A stretch of DNA of 35,208 nt from an uncultured Porphyromonadaceae bacterium (GTDB lineage: Bacteria > Bacteroidota > Bacteroidia > Bacteroidales > Muribaculaceae): assembly GCA_900550645.1 (NCBI GenBank), contig URTA01000024.1:1-35208 (forward strand). Reading direction: 5' to 3'. Below, piece after piece: positions 22,984-31,056 of the stretch. The stretch's first letter is position 1. Every line of letters begins with the position of its first letter. Below the pieces are notes generated by a model, which was given only the letters and a program-made list of their open reading frames with translations, made no database searches and was not told the origin of the DNA. A program made the translations under genes and the position numbers.

Positions 22984-22992
22984 CAGCACGAT

Positions 22993-23502
22993 ATGGATAC
23001 AGCGACACAAAACAATACGATACCTGATACATCTTCACTTGATGCAGCGGCGCAGGACACGCCGAGGCTGACTCTGCGCAAGGCAGACCGTCTGCACCAC
23101 AGGACGCTCGTTAACGGACTGTATGAGGATGGCAACTCGCTGTATTCCTACCCGCTGCGTATGCAGTGGCGTGCTCTCACGTGGGAGAAGCTTGCGGCTT
23201 CGTTCAGAGGCGATGCCCCCAAGGGTATAGCTCCGGTGCAGATGATGGTGACGATACCGAAGCGCAAGCAGCGTCATGCCGTAGACCGCGTGCTGATGCG
23301 CCGCCGTGTGCGCGAGGCATACCGGCTGTCGCGCCGTCAGCTGCTGGATGCCGTATGCTCTATGCCATACGCTACCGTGTCGGTGTCATTTGTGTACATA
23401 GCCGACAAGAAGTGCGGCTATGCCAAGGTGCAGTCAGCAGTAAACGTTCTTCTTGGCAAGTTGCACAAGGCACTTGCGGAAAAGCAGGAGGCTATGCCAT
23501 GA
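22993..23502 (+). CDS. rnpA: Ribonuclease P protein component RnpA
   Basis: This 169-aa basic protein helps RNase P RNA bind and cut pre-tRNA leaders. The family's start is seen as Leu-Arg-Lys-Ala-Asp-Arg-Leu-His-His-Arg near residue 27. The RNR box is a variant, Arg-Val-Leu-Met-Arg-Arg-Arg-Val-Arg-Glu-Ala-Tyr-Arg. It is longer than the usual ~120 aa because of about 25 acidic and Ser/Thr-rich residues at the N-terminus and a slightly longer C-terminus. The stop overlaps the yidD ATG (ATGA). rpmH, the usual neighbour in other phyla, is absent. Confidence 0.9.
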   Translation: MDTATQNNTIPDTSSLDAAAQDTPRLTLRKADRLHHRTLVNGLYEDGNSLYSYPLRMQWRALTWEKLAASFRGDAPKGIAPVQMMVTIPKRKQRHAVDRVLMRRRVREAYRLSRRQLLDAVCSMPYATVSVSFVYIADKKCGYAKVQSAVNVLLGKLHKALAEKQEAMP

Positions 23503-23762
23503 ACGCAGTGCTGCGCCGCTGCCTGACGTTTCCGGCACGGCTGCTGCGGTGGCTTGTCATCGGGCTTATACAGTTCTATAGAGGCGCGATTTCGCCGCTG
23601 TTTCCACCCTCATGCCGCTATACGCCGACGTGCAGCCAGTATGCCATAGAGGCAATACGCATGCACGGTCTATTGCGCGGCAGCTGGCTGGCATTGCGCC
23701 GCCTGTCGCGGTGTCATCCGTGGGGCGGCCACGGCTATGACCCTGTTCCCCCGAAAAAGTAA
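23499..23762 (+). CDS. yidD: Membrane protein insertion efficiency factor YidD
   Basis: This 87-aa protein matches the YidD/UPF0161 family. An N-terminal amphipathic helix is followed by Tyr-Arg-Gly-Ala-Ile-Ser-Pro-Leu-Phe-Pro-Pro-Ser-Cys-Arg-Tyr-Thr-Pro-Thr-Cys-Ser-Gln-Tyr-Ala (split here across residues 27-49). His-Pro-Trp-Gly-Gly-His-Gly-Tyr-Asp-Pro-Val-Pro closes it near the end. It acts beside YidC in the inner membrane. The start overlaps the rnpA stop by the ATGA arrangement. Its stop is only 6 bp from the stop of the convergent flippase gene. Confidence 0.93.
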   Translation: MNAVLRRCLTFPARLLRWLVIGLIQFYRGAISPLFPPSCRYTPTCSQYAIEAIRMHGLLRGSWLALRRLSRCHPWGGHGYDPVPPKK

Positions 23763-23768
23763 GCTGGT

Positions 23769-25298
23769 TTATTTTCTGCGCGGAATGTGCAGCCGTGCGG
23801 CGACTGCGCTGCGTTGTCCCGGCGTGAGGGCGAGAAGCCACACTGCGGCGGCATATACGGGCAGCAGCGCGAGCACGGTGACTATGAGGCGTAGCAGCGG
23901 CTGCATATTGCCGGTGCATTGCCATACGAGAGCGACAGCAGCAGCGCACACGGCAGTGACAGCAGCGGCGGGGAGTATCGCCCGGCGCAGGTATTGCCCT
24001 TCGGGCAGTCCGCAGCGTATGCGCAGGTAGATGATGCGTGCGGTGAGTATTGCTACCTCTACCCCTACCTTGACCCAAGCGGCGGTGATGAACGGCATGC
24101 CGCAAGCGTACAGCACCCATGTCAGCAGGAAATTGAGCGTTATGAGACTGCCTAAGATGAGCTGGTAGTTGCGTATGCGTCCGGTGGCGAACACGGCGGA
24201 GTCTATAGGCAGCGTGAAGCTGACCACAAGCACCTGCGCTATCGTCAATATGCTGAACATGGCAGCGTCAGGAGGCAGCGTCTCGCCGAGCCACAGGTGC
24301 AGCAGCGTCTCGATGTTGAACATTGCCGGTATAGACAGCAGCAGAATGAGCAGGTAGGTGAATTTGCCGATGTTCAGCACCAGCGACTTCATCTCGTCGA
24401 GCCGTCCGGCGGCATAGTCCTTGACTATTCGCGGCGAGGAGGCCTTGCTGATGTTGGTGACGAGTATGAAGACTGCAGTATGCACCTGTACGGAGATGCC
24501 GTAAGCCGCGTTGCCGGCTACGCCGAAATACATGTTTATAAGCACGTTGACCCCTTGCAGTGAGAGCATTGAGGCGAGCGACCCCATGATGTTCCATCCG
24601 CTGAACGAGGCCATTTTTTTCACCAGCGACCAGTCGCGTATGCGGCTGATGCGCACGTAGCGGAACTTGCGGCGGCTGAAAGTGACGTATGTCAGCGTGA
24701 TGACGGTTTCGGCAGCCAGTGTCAGCAGCCCGTATGCCGGCAGCTTCAGGTCGGCGGCGGTGTACGGCAGCACGAACACGATGCCGAGCAGCAGCACAGC
24801 TTCAAGCAGGCAGACAACGGCATAGAATGACATCCTCTCGGAGGCTACGATGACCGACTCGTAGGGCATACGCATGGTGTTGGCGACCAGGACGAGTATG
24901 CAGAACTGGAACGTCCACGCGGCTTGCGTCTCCATGCCGGGAGGTATGGTCATGCGCGAGGAGAGGAACCACAGCCCGAATGTCTCCAACACGGCGACTG
25001 TCAGCAGCGCGACGGCGACGAAAAACCAGAAGCCGGTTGCGAATATGCGCCGAAGGTTCTCCCCACCCTTGCCCATATCGAAGTTGAGGAAACGCTGCAC
25101 GGCAGCCACGAGCGTCGGGGAAATGAACGTGAAACCGGTGACAAAGCCGGTAATCGCCGTCCACAGACCGTAGTCATCGATGCCGAGTATGCCAAGGACA
25201 ACGCGCACGGTGTACAGGCGGACTATCATCATGACCGCCATGCGTATGTACAGGTACATCGTGTTGCGAGCTATGCGCTTGTTGTCGCTGTTACTCAT
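23769..25298 (-). CDS. Polysaccharide flippase (Wzx-like, MOP superfamily)
   Basis: This 509-aa protein with about 12-14 transmembrane helices fits the oligosaccharide flippase branch of the MOP superfamily. It begins Asn-Lys-Arg-Ile-Ala-Arg-Asn-Thr-Met-Tyr-Leu-Tyr-Ile-Arg, typical of Bacteroidetes Wzx proteins. An internal Ser-Gly-Trp-Asn-Ile-Met-Gly-Ser segment starts the second half. It would flip the undecaprenyl-linked repeat unit to the periplasmic face. The frame extends to 25361, inside the GT92 gene, so the ATG at 25298, 11 bp past the GT92 stop, is preferred. It is the last gene of the exopolysaccharide operon. Confidence 0.9.
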   Translation of the reverse strand: MSNSDNKRIARNTMYLYIRMAVMMIVRLYTVRVVLGILGIDDYGLWTAITGFVTGFTFISPTLVAAVQRFLNFDMGKGGENLRRIFATGFWFFVAVALLTVAVLETFGLWFLSSRMTIPPGMETQAAWTFQFCILVLVANTMRMPYESVIVASERMSFYAVVCLLEAVLLLGIVFVLPYTAADLKLPAYGLLTLAAETVITLTYVTFSRRKFRYVRISRIRDWSLVKKMASFSGWNIMGSLASMLSLQGVNVLINMYFGVAGNAAYGISVQVHTAVFILVTNISKASSPRIVKDYAAGRLDEMKSLVLNIGKFTYLLILLLSIPAMFNIETLLHLWLGETLPPDAAMFSILTIAQVLVVSFTLPIDSAVFATGRIRNYQLILGSLITLNFLLTWVLYACGMPFITAAWVKVGVEVAILTARIIYLRIRCGLPEGQYLRRAILPAAAVTAVCAAAVALVWQCTGNMQPLLRLIVTVLALLPVYAAAVWLLALTPGQRSAVAARLHIPRRK

Positions 25299-25309
25299 TA
25301 GAGTCGTGC

Positions 25310-26278
25310 TTAGTCGTGCTGTTTGCCCTTGCCCATGCGCAGTTTCAGCAGCACGAGCCACCGCTGTATGGAGTAGTCGCGTGTTGAGCAGTTCAGCTCG
25401 TGCATCTCGAAGCGGCCCTTTCGTTTTTTCAATTCCATGTTGTCCGCGCTATCGACATCACCGCGCTTGAAATCTTTGTATATGTACCAATCGTATGATC
25501 TGCTGAAATAGTGGTTGATGTACGCCCTGCGTCCTATTCCGTGCCGCCACAATGTAGGCGCATACGGCACAGGAAGCTTGTTGTCAGCCACAGGGTACAA
25601 TCTCATGCCGAGGTATCGTGCCCAATGTTCGTGTATCCAGATGCGGCAGAAGTCATAATCGTTGTTGATGAACGACTTGCCGAGGTGGCAAAGCCACGGC
25701 CAGGCGGCAGTGTACCGCTCTGTGACGAGTTCGCCAGGTTGGTATTTCGTATGTCCTGAAGTGCCGAAGTCGCGCCAGTGAAGCACCAATGAGGGATAGC
25801 GTCGGAAACTGTGCAGCAGCGTCTTGATGCTGTTGTCGCGGCGCAGGTTTATGAACTCGTCGGCATCTATGTAGCCTATCCAGTGCGCCTCGTTGCGGAA
25901 ACGCCGGTAGCAGTCGTTGTATGCTTCCACTTGAGTATATTCGTATGGCCATTCCGTTAGAGTCACTGTCCCGTTGTCGATGTACGGCTGCAGCACTTCG
26001 AGGTAGTTATCGTCGGAAAGGTTATTGTACAGGTAGAAATGGTCAACGCCGATAAGAAGATAATATTCAATCCATTCGCGCAGAAATTGTGCTTCATTGC
26101 GGAATATAAGGCACAGGGCCACCTCATGCCGGTAGGTGCGGCGTTTAGTGAAGAGTGTATGCAGTACTATGAAAATCCATTGCAGACACAGTGCTGCTAT
26201 GGATAATATGTTTGCTGCCATCATCCTCAACCGAGGCTTAGGAGTGTTTGGAATCCCTTGGTAGTATAGTATTCGCAT
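25310..26278 (-). CDS. Glycosyltransferase family 92 protein
   Basis: This 322-aa protein has the GT92 (DUF23) pattern. An N-terminal hydrophobic helix (about residues 20-43) is followed by Leu-Cys-Leu-Ile-Phe-Arg-Asn-Glu and Glu-Trp-Ile-Glu-Tyr-Tyr-Leu-Leu-Ile-Gly-Val-Asp-His-Phe-Tyr-Leu-Tyr-Asn-Asn (56-90). The Asp-x-Asp motif is in Tyr-Ile-Asp-Ala-Asp-Glu-Phe. Later His residues and a Lys/Arg-rich tail complete it. GT92 members often transfer galactose; the sugar here is unknown. It lies 9 bp after the upstream GT2 gene. Its local base composition is slightly more AT-rich than its neighbours. Confidence 0.87.
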   Translation of the reverse strand: MRILYYQGIPNTPKPRLRMMAANILSIAALCLQWIFIVLHTLFTKRRTYRHEVALCLIFRNEAQFLREWIEYYLLIGVDHFYLYNNLSDDNYLEVLQPYIDNGTVTLTEWPYEYTQVEAYNDCYRRFRNEAHWIGYIDADEFINLRRDNSIKTLLHSFRRYPSLVLHWRDFGTSGHTKYQPGELVTERYTAAWPWLCHLGKSFINNDYDFCRIWIHEHWARYLGMRLYPVADNKLPVPYAPTLWRHGIGRRAYINHYFSRSYDWYIYKDFKRGDVDSADNMELKKRKGRFEMHELNCSTRDYSIQRWLVLLKLRMGKGKQHD

Positions 26279-26287
26279 AGTTTAATT

Positions 26288-27127
26288 CTATATTTTATGG
26301 CATAAAACATCTATGAGTCTCTGGCACTCACGGTTACGCCTGCGCCGCTCGCTGTCGAACAGCCAGCCCCATTTGTTGAAGTACTTGAACGTGCTGTTGA
26401 GGTGGTAGCGCAGCAGCCGGCGGTTGTGGTAGCTCCCTTTGGCGTATGCGTGGTATACGCTCACCTTGGGATAGAACACGGTCTTGGACTGCGAGCCTAT
26501 GCGGCGGCACAAGTCGAGGTCTTCGGCATACATGAAGAAGCGCGGGTCAAAGTATCCCACCTTGCGCAGCACGTCGCAGCGCATGAACATGAAGCAGCCA
26601 GAGAGTGACGGCACCTCCATAGGGGTGTCATAGTCAAATCCTCGCAGCTCGTAGCGTGTGTTCAGCCGCCGGCGCACACCTTTGACAGGGATGAAGCGTC
26701 GCACTATCAGGTCTGTCGGCGAGGGGAGCATTTTGCACAGATATTGTGTTTCGCCGTCCGGATAGAGGATTTTGGGCATCACCAGCCCGCAGTCGGGGTT
26801 GGCATCCATGTAGTCAGCCAGTGACTGGATTACCGGGTCTGTCCAGTACACGTCGGGGTTTACCACAAGGTGGTAGTCCGCACCGCTCTCCACTGATGCC
26901 GCAATGCCGTAGTTGTGTCCGCGTCCGTAGCCGAGGTTTTCCTCATGGTGGTATATTATGCGGTCATTGCCCTCAAGGCAGCTTTTTATGGAAGTGTCGG
27001 GGGAATGGTCGATGACGTATATGCGGTGTACGGGTGAACGTTCCAGCGAGTCTATCAGCTTTTTCAGCTCGTCGGGAGGAGTGAGGTATGTCACTATCGA
27101 GGCATTGATGGTTCGCGTCGTGTTCAT
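26288..27127 (-). CDS. Glycosyltransferase family 2 (rhamnosyltransferase-like)
   Basis: This 279-aa GT-A enzyme has Ala-Ser-Ile-Val-Thr-Tyr at the N-terminus, Val-Ile-Asp-His-Ser-Pro near 40 and Asn-Leu-Gly-Tyr-Gly-Arg-Gly-His-Asn near 65. The Asx-rich donor site is Val-Val-Asn-Pro-Asp-Val, and Tyr-Ala-Glu-Asp-Leu-Asp-Leu-Cys-Arg-Arg is the catalytic acceptor motif. This pattern is that of WbbL/rhamnosyl-type GT2 proteins. The ATG overlaps the stop of the upstream GT2 gene (ATGA), which fixes the start at 27127. It adds one sugar of the repeat unit; which one is unknown. Confidence 0.88.
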   Translation of the reverse strand: MNTTRTINASIVTYLTPPDELKKLIDSLERSPVHRIYVIDHSPDTSIKSCLEGNDRIIYHHEENLGYGRGHNYGIAASVESGADYHLVVNPDVYWTDPVIQSLADYMDANPDCGLVMPKILYPDGETQYLCKMLPSPTDLIVRRFIPVKGVRRRLNTRYELRGFDYDTPMEVPSLSGCFMFMRCDVLRKVGYFDPRFFMYAEDLDLCRRIGSQSKTVFYPKVSVYHAYAKGSYHNRRLLRYHLNSTFKYFNKWGWLFDSERRRRNRECQRLIDVLCHKI

Positions 27128-27831
27128 TTTCGTGTCAGTCGAAGGCAGATATGCCACAGCAGCGCGGCTCTGCTCATTATTTTTTGTGTCAGCGAGAGGC
27201 GGCTCTTGCCGGCGGCAGAAGAGCCGGCAGCACTGTGGCGGCGGAAGAGCAGCCCCTCAAAGGGCAAGAAGGCAACGCTGCCGCACAGCGCGGCGTTGAG
27301 GCCTATCCAGTTGTCATGGTAGAACAGGCGTGATTGCGGTATTGGCAGTACATGGTCCAGAAGCGAGCTGCGGAATGCCATACAGCATCCTGTGTAGCGG
27401 TTGCGCATCAGATTGGCCCAAAATCCGGTCTTCGCTCCGAGCTGCTGCAAGAGCGTATCGCCTGTCGGGTTTAGGCTGCTGTCAGTGATGCGGCAGTCGT
27501 GCATGACGCATACATGGCCGGCAAGCGCGGCTATGCACTTGTCAACCTTGCCGGGCAGCCATACGTCGTCCTGGTCGGCGAGGAAAATGTATTCCCCGCG
27601 AGCGTGGCGCAGGGCGTAGTCGAAATTGGCGTTCACGCCGTGCGGCGCAGGGTGGTGCAACAGGCGTATGCGGTTGTCGCCGATAGCCTCAACGGCGGCT
27701 GTTGTGCTGTCTCTTGAGCCGTCGTCGGAGACAATGACCTCGTCATCCTCTGCCAGTTGGGCGAGGATTGACTCGAGCTGCTGGCGGATGTACCGCTCTC
27801 CGTTATATGTCGCAACGCATACGCTTGTCAT
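27124..27831 (-). CDS. Glycosyltransferase family 2, Asp-Gln-Asp-Asp-Val-Trp clade (second copy)
   Basis: This 235-aa GT-A enzyme begins Ser-Val-Cys-Val-Ala-Thr-Tyr-Asn-Gly. Ser-Asp-Asp-Gly-Ser-Arg-Asp-Ser is near residue 34 and Leu-Ala-Asp-Gln-Asp-Asp-Val-Trp-Leu-Pro-Gly-Lys is near 84. The latter is the metal site of a clade common in Bacteroidetes polysaccharide loci. It shares this architecture with the next gene upstream (27836-28654), so the two look like diverged tandem paralogues. It starts 4 bp after that gene's stop. Confidence 0.88.
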   Translation of the reverse strand: MTSVCVATYNGERYIRQQLESILAQLAEDDEVIVSDDGSRDSTTAAVEAIGDNRIRLLHHPAPHGVNANFDYALRHARGEYIFLADQDDVWLPGKVDKCIAALAGHVCVMHDCRITDSSLNPTGDTLLQQLGAKTGFWANLMRNRYTGCCMAFRSSLLDHVLPIPQSRLFYHDNWIGLNAALCGSVAFLPFEGLLFRRHSAAGSSAAGKSRLSLTQKIMSRAALLWHICLRLTRK

Positions 27832-27835
27832 AGTG

Positions 27836-28654
27836 TCACCTGCTGAATAAACGCGGTATCATGTACCGTATTTTGTATGCTATGAATCGTGCAGCGGATA
27901 TGCCGGTGACAGCGCGTACATCGTCATACCACTGTCTGTTGTCCCTCCACGAGGCGCGTATGCGCGACAGCTTCTGTGCCGCAGACCTTTCGGCAGTCGC
28001 TCCGAGCACGTTTGACGAGTGCTGGCGGTACAGCACTGTTGCTTCCGGAAGCCAGTCTATCGTTCCTCCGGCAGCGGTGACAACGAGGCTCAGCAGCCGG
28101 TCGTGGAGGCAATGTACTGGCGGCGCAGCAACCATCAGGTCGCGTGCACGGCGGTTGAATGCCGCAGTGCAGCCTGTTACGGTCGGGTATGCGCAGGTAT
28201 ACGCAAGGCGCGACGCTTTTTCCGGCTCGCGGTGCGTCAGGCGGAAGAATGACGGGTGCAGCGGCTTGAGGCTCTCATCCACCACTTGGAGGTCTGTATG
28301 CACGGCAGCTGGCGTGCTGTCGCCAAATGCACGCAGCCTGTCGAGCGTGCGTTCCACCTTTTCAGGCAGCCATACGTCGTCCTGGTCAGAAAACAGGTAG
28401 CAGTCGGCATCGACAGTCTCTGTGAGGTAGCGGAAGCTGCCGCTGCAGCCACGGTGCTTGACCGTGTCAGCTACCATACGTATGCGGCTGTCCTGTGCGG
28501 CGTATTGCGCGAGTATCTGCGGCGTGTCGTCAGTCGAGCCGTCATCGCGTATGTACAGGAGGAAGTCGCGGTATGTCTGCGCGAGTATAGAATCCAGCTG
28601 CTCGCGCAGGTACTTGCCCCCGTTGTATGCCGCCATCAGTATTGCTGTCCTCAT
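27836..28654 (-). CDS. Glycosyltransferase family 2, Asp-Gln-Asp-Asp-Val-Trp clade (first copy)
   Basis: This 272-aa GT-A enzyme has Ile-Leu-Met-Ala-Ala-Tyr-Asn-Gly-Gly at the N-terminus, Arg-Asp-Asp-Gly-Ser-Thr-Asp-Asp-Thr near 37, and Phe-Ser-Asp-Gln-Asp-Asp-Val-Trp-Leu-Pro-Glu-Lys near 87. The C-terminal ~60 residues are basic and probably membrane-associated. The frame extends to 28687, inside the EpsG-like gene. The ATG at 28654 gives the correct domain start and a 10-bp gap, so it is preferred. Donor and acceptor are unknown. Confidence 0.88.
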   Translation of the reverse strand: MRTAILMAAYNGGKYLREQLDSILAQTYRDFLLYIRDDGSTDDTPQILAQYAAQDSRIRMVADTVKHRGCSGSFRYLTETVDADCYLFSDQDDVWLPEKVERTLDRLRAFGDSTPAAVHTDLQVVDESLKPLHPSFFRLTHREPEKASRLAYTCAYPTVTGCTAAFNRRARDLMVAAPPVHCLHDRLLSLVVTAAGGTIDWLPEATVLYRQHSSNVLGATAERSAAQKLSRIRASWRDNRQWYDDVRAVTGISAARFIAYKIRYMIPRLFSR

Positions 28655-28664
28655 AATGCCATAA

Positions 28665-29804
28665 TCAATAATATGTTTGACTTTCACGCACCTTGTCCTT
28701 TACTGGGTTGACGACCCATGAGTATGGGGCAAACGTATGGTAATCTATTGTCATGCGTATTGTCTCGTAGGTATTGAGCAACAGTACAGCGGCGAGCATG
28801 GCGTATGCCATCATCTTTCGCCGTGATGCGAGGCGTATTCCCGAACCAAGCATCGAGGCTATCCAAATGAAAAGGAACGGCATCGGGTAGTTGGTCATGC
28901 GCACAAAAACCTCCTGGAATACGAGGATACCGGCGCCGAATAGTATGTAGAGGCATACCATTGGCTCGTACTTGATTTCGCGCTTCAGCCAGTATTTCCA
29001 TATCAGGCACAGCGAGGCCGGGAATACCACATATCTGATAAAACGGAGTATCAGCCAGTTATTGTTTACACCGCCTGTGCCAAGGTCAGAGGAGTATTTC
29101 ATAAGTTTCTGACCGTATGTTTGCCCGAACATGCTTGCCAGTTCAAGTACATATCCGCGTGCGAACAATAATACGCCTACGACGGCAAGTACGCTGATGA
29201 TTAGTTTTTTGTCAAAGCGCAGGTTGAATATAATAGCGAGCGGGTAGGCTGCGAGTATCAATGCCGAGACATGGAACATCGCCGCTGCTGCCACACAGAT
29301 GTAATAGCGTATCCACCGCCGCTTTTCGAGGTGCTTGTAGCTCATCATGAAGATGGCTATGGCGATGCTCTCGCGCATGATTTCGGTATTGAAATAGATG
29401 CAGTAGCACAGGTAGTATATCAGCAGCCCACAGAACCAGTAACGGGTGTTGCGCTTGATGAACCAGAATATGACGGCATTGATGAATGTGCTGTGTATCA
29501 GCTGGTAAACCCAGAACGGCGCACCGATTGACTTGAGGCACAGCCACAGAAACTGTATGCCTGGCTGCATCTGTCCGAACTCATCGAGCGAGGCTTCGCT
29601 TGCTGTGGCGAATGTAGGGAAGTCCTCGTAGAACATCATGTAGCCGAGCGTGTCCCAGCCGATGCGGTAGCGCAGCCCGAACAGCACGACTATGTATAGA
29701 TAGATGAACCAATAGAGCCAGCGGCGGTTTGTTGTACGGTTCTGGACATCATAAAACATGATGCCGGCGATGATAAGTATCAGGGGTATGACGTACGGTA
29801 TCAT
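28665..29804 (-). CDS. EpsG-family polysaccharide polymerase (Wzy-like)
   Basis: This 379-aa protein with about 10 transmembrane helices fits the EpsG family. Near the N-terminus it has Gly-Leu-Arg-Tyr-Arg-Ile-Gly-Trp-Asp-Thr-Leu-Gly-Tyr (43-55), the characteristic Arg-x-x-x-Gly-x-Asp-x-x-x-Tyr pattern. An Ile-Met-Arg-Glu-Ser-Ile-Ala pattern appears in the middle. EpsG proteins are thought to polymerise repeat units at the periplasmic face. It lies 21 bp after the Wzz gene and 10 bp before the first GT2 gene, fitting a Wzx/Wzy-dependent pathway. Confidence 0.88.
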   Translation of the reverse strand: MIPYVIPLILIIAGIMFYDVQNRTTNRRWLYWFIYLYIVVLFGLRYRIGWDTLGYMMFYEDFPTFATASEASLDEFGQMQPGIQFLWLCLKSIGAPFWVYQLIHSTFINAVIFWFIKRNTRYWFCGLLIYYLCYCIYFNTEIMRESIAIAIFMMSYKHLEKRRWIRYYICVAAAAMFHVSALILAAYPLAIIFNLRFDKKLIISVLAVVGVLLFARGYVLELASMFGQTYGQKLMKYSSDLGTGGVNNNWLILRFIRYVVFPASLCLIWKYWLKREIKYEPMVCLYILFGAGILVFQEVFVRMTNYPMPFLFIWIASMLGSGIRLASRRKMMAYAMLAAVLLLNTYETIRMTIDYHTFAPYSWVVNPVKDKVRESQTYY

Positions 29805-29825
29805 CAGTCGCTGGTGTCGAGGAGG

Positions 29826-31031
29826 TTACTGTTCGCGTGGAGGCTCTGCGGAGTCGTAAAGGGCATTGTCGTCTTGTGCGAAGGTTTCGGGCGTGTCGTC
29901 CTCGAGGATATATGTGTCGTCTATGCTGTTGCAGTTGTCTGCATTGTCGCCGTCATTTCCCTTGTCGCGGTGCTTGCTTATGCTGCCGGATAGTCGGCGG
30001 CGGAATGACTGCGAGAAGAAGAGCGGAAAGCATACCTGCACCGCGCCGGCGAGGAACATGATGAGCATCCATGCGGCGAGAATTATGGTCTTGCGCGGCG
30101 CGTATGCCTTGACAGGGACGGTGGACGGCTCTACGACGGCAAACGCCGGTGTCACCTCCTGCACCTTCGCCTCACATTGCTGCATACGTTGCGAGGTCTG
30201 GTTGTAGAGGTTGAAGGCGAGCTGCATGTCGTTGTTCAGGCGGTCGCGCACTGTCTGCGCGGAGTAGAGGGCAAGACCTTGGTTGCGGTCCATATAGTCG
30301 GCATACGCCTGTTGCGCATCGAAGTACTGCTTCTTCGCCTCCTCGTTGATTGTTATTGCGTGTTCCAGGTCGTTACGTGCCTTGGCGGTGCGGTAGTCGA
30401 TGATGTATTCCTGCAATCGTGCTGCAATGGTGTCTGTGAGCAGTGCAGCCACCAGCGGGTCTTGCATGGTGACGGTTATGGAAACTTCGCCGGTACGCTT
30501 GTCGATGTCGGTAGTGATGCACTTGTTCAGGGCTTTGTAGAGCGCGGTCTCGCCTTTGGTGAGGCGGAACGGGTCGATTATCTCACCGGGCTTCTTGGGT
30601 GTTTCGTCTTCATTGCTCTTGCTGAAATCCCACCACGGCGAGGCGGTGTGGTGTTCCATGTATTCGCGCACGGTGTAGGTGGTGTCAGAGAGCGATGTCT
30701 GCACTTCCACATCGAACAGCCCGGTGATGAAGGGTATTGAGCTGACGATGTCGGGGTACAGCGTCGGGTTGTAGGCATCTTCCGTAGACACCTCCGTGCC
30801 CATGCCGAGGGCGGCAAGCGTGGCGTTCATTCCGGATGCGGACTCCGTAGATTCCGGCACCATGCGCATACGCGCCTTGTATTCCTTAGGCGTACCGAAA
30901 CCGATGGTCAGCCCGATGCCGATGCCTATTGCCACCCATATCATCAGCACATACTTGCGTGTCCACAGGCGTGCTATGACATCGGCAATGGTCACTTCGC
31001 GTGACCGCTCGTTATGGTTGTTGTCTTCCAT
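29826..31031 (-). CDS. Chain-length determinant protein (Wzz family)
   Basis: This 401-aa protein has two transmembrane helices, about residues 29-50 and 317-342, enclosing a large periplasmic domain with coiled-coil character around 200-290. The N-terminal Wzz domain begins Val-Thr-Ile-Ala-Asp-Val-Ile-Ala-Arg-Leu-Trp. It would set polymer length together with the polymerase and the SLBB export protein. There is no C-terminal tyrosine kinase domain. Instead the cytosolic tail of about 50 residues is strongly acidic (Asp/Asn/Glu) and contains two tyrosines in acidic surroundings. It lies 25 bp after the export gene. Confidence 0.9.
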   Translation of the reverse strand: MEDNNHNERSREVTIADVIARLWTRKYVLMIWVAIGIGIGLTIGFGTPKEYKARMRMVPESTESASGMNATLAALGMGTEVSTEDAYNPTLYPDIVSSIPFITGLFDVEVQTSLSDTTYTVREYMEHHTASPWWDFSKSNEDETPKKPGEIIDPFRLTKGETALYKALNKCITTDIDKRTGEVSITVTMQDPLVAALLTDTIAARLQEYIIDYRTAKARNDLEHAITINEEAKKQYFDAQQAYADYMDRNQGLALYSAQTVRDRLNNDMQLAFNLYNQTSQRMQQCEAKVQEVTPAFAVVEPSTVPVKAYAPRKTIILAAWMLIMFLAGAVQVCFPLFFSQSFRRRLSGSISKHRDKGNDGDNADNCNSIDDTYILEDDTPETFAQDDNALYDSAEPPREQ

Positions 31032-31056
31032 GTCTGTCAGGTGTTTTGTTTGCCGG

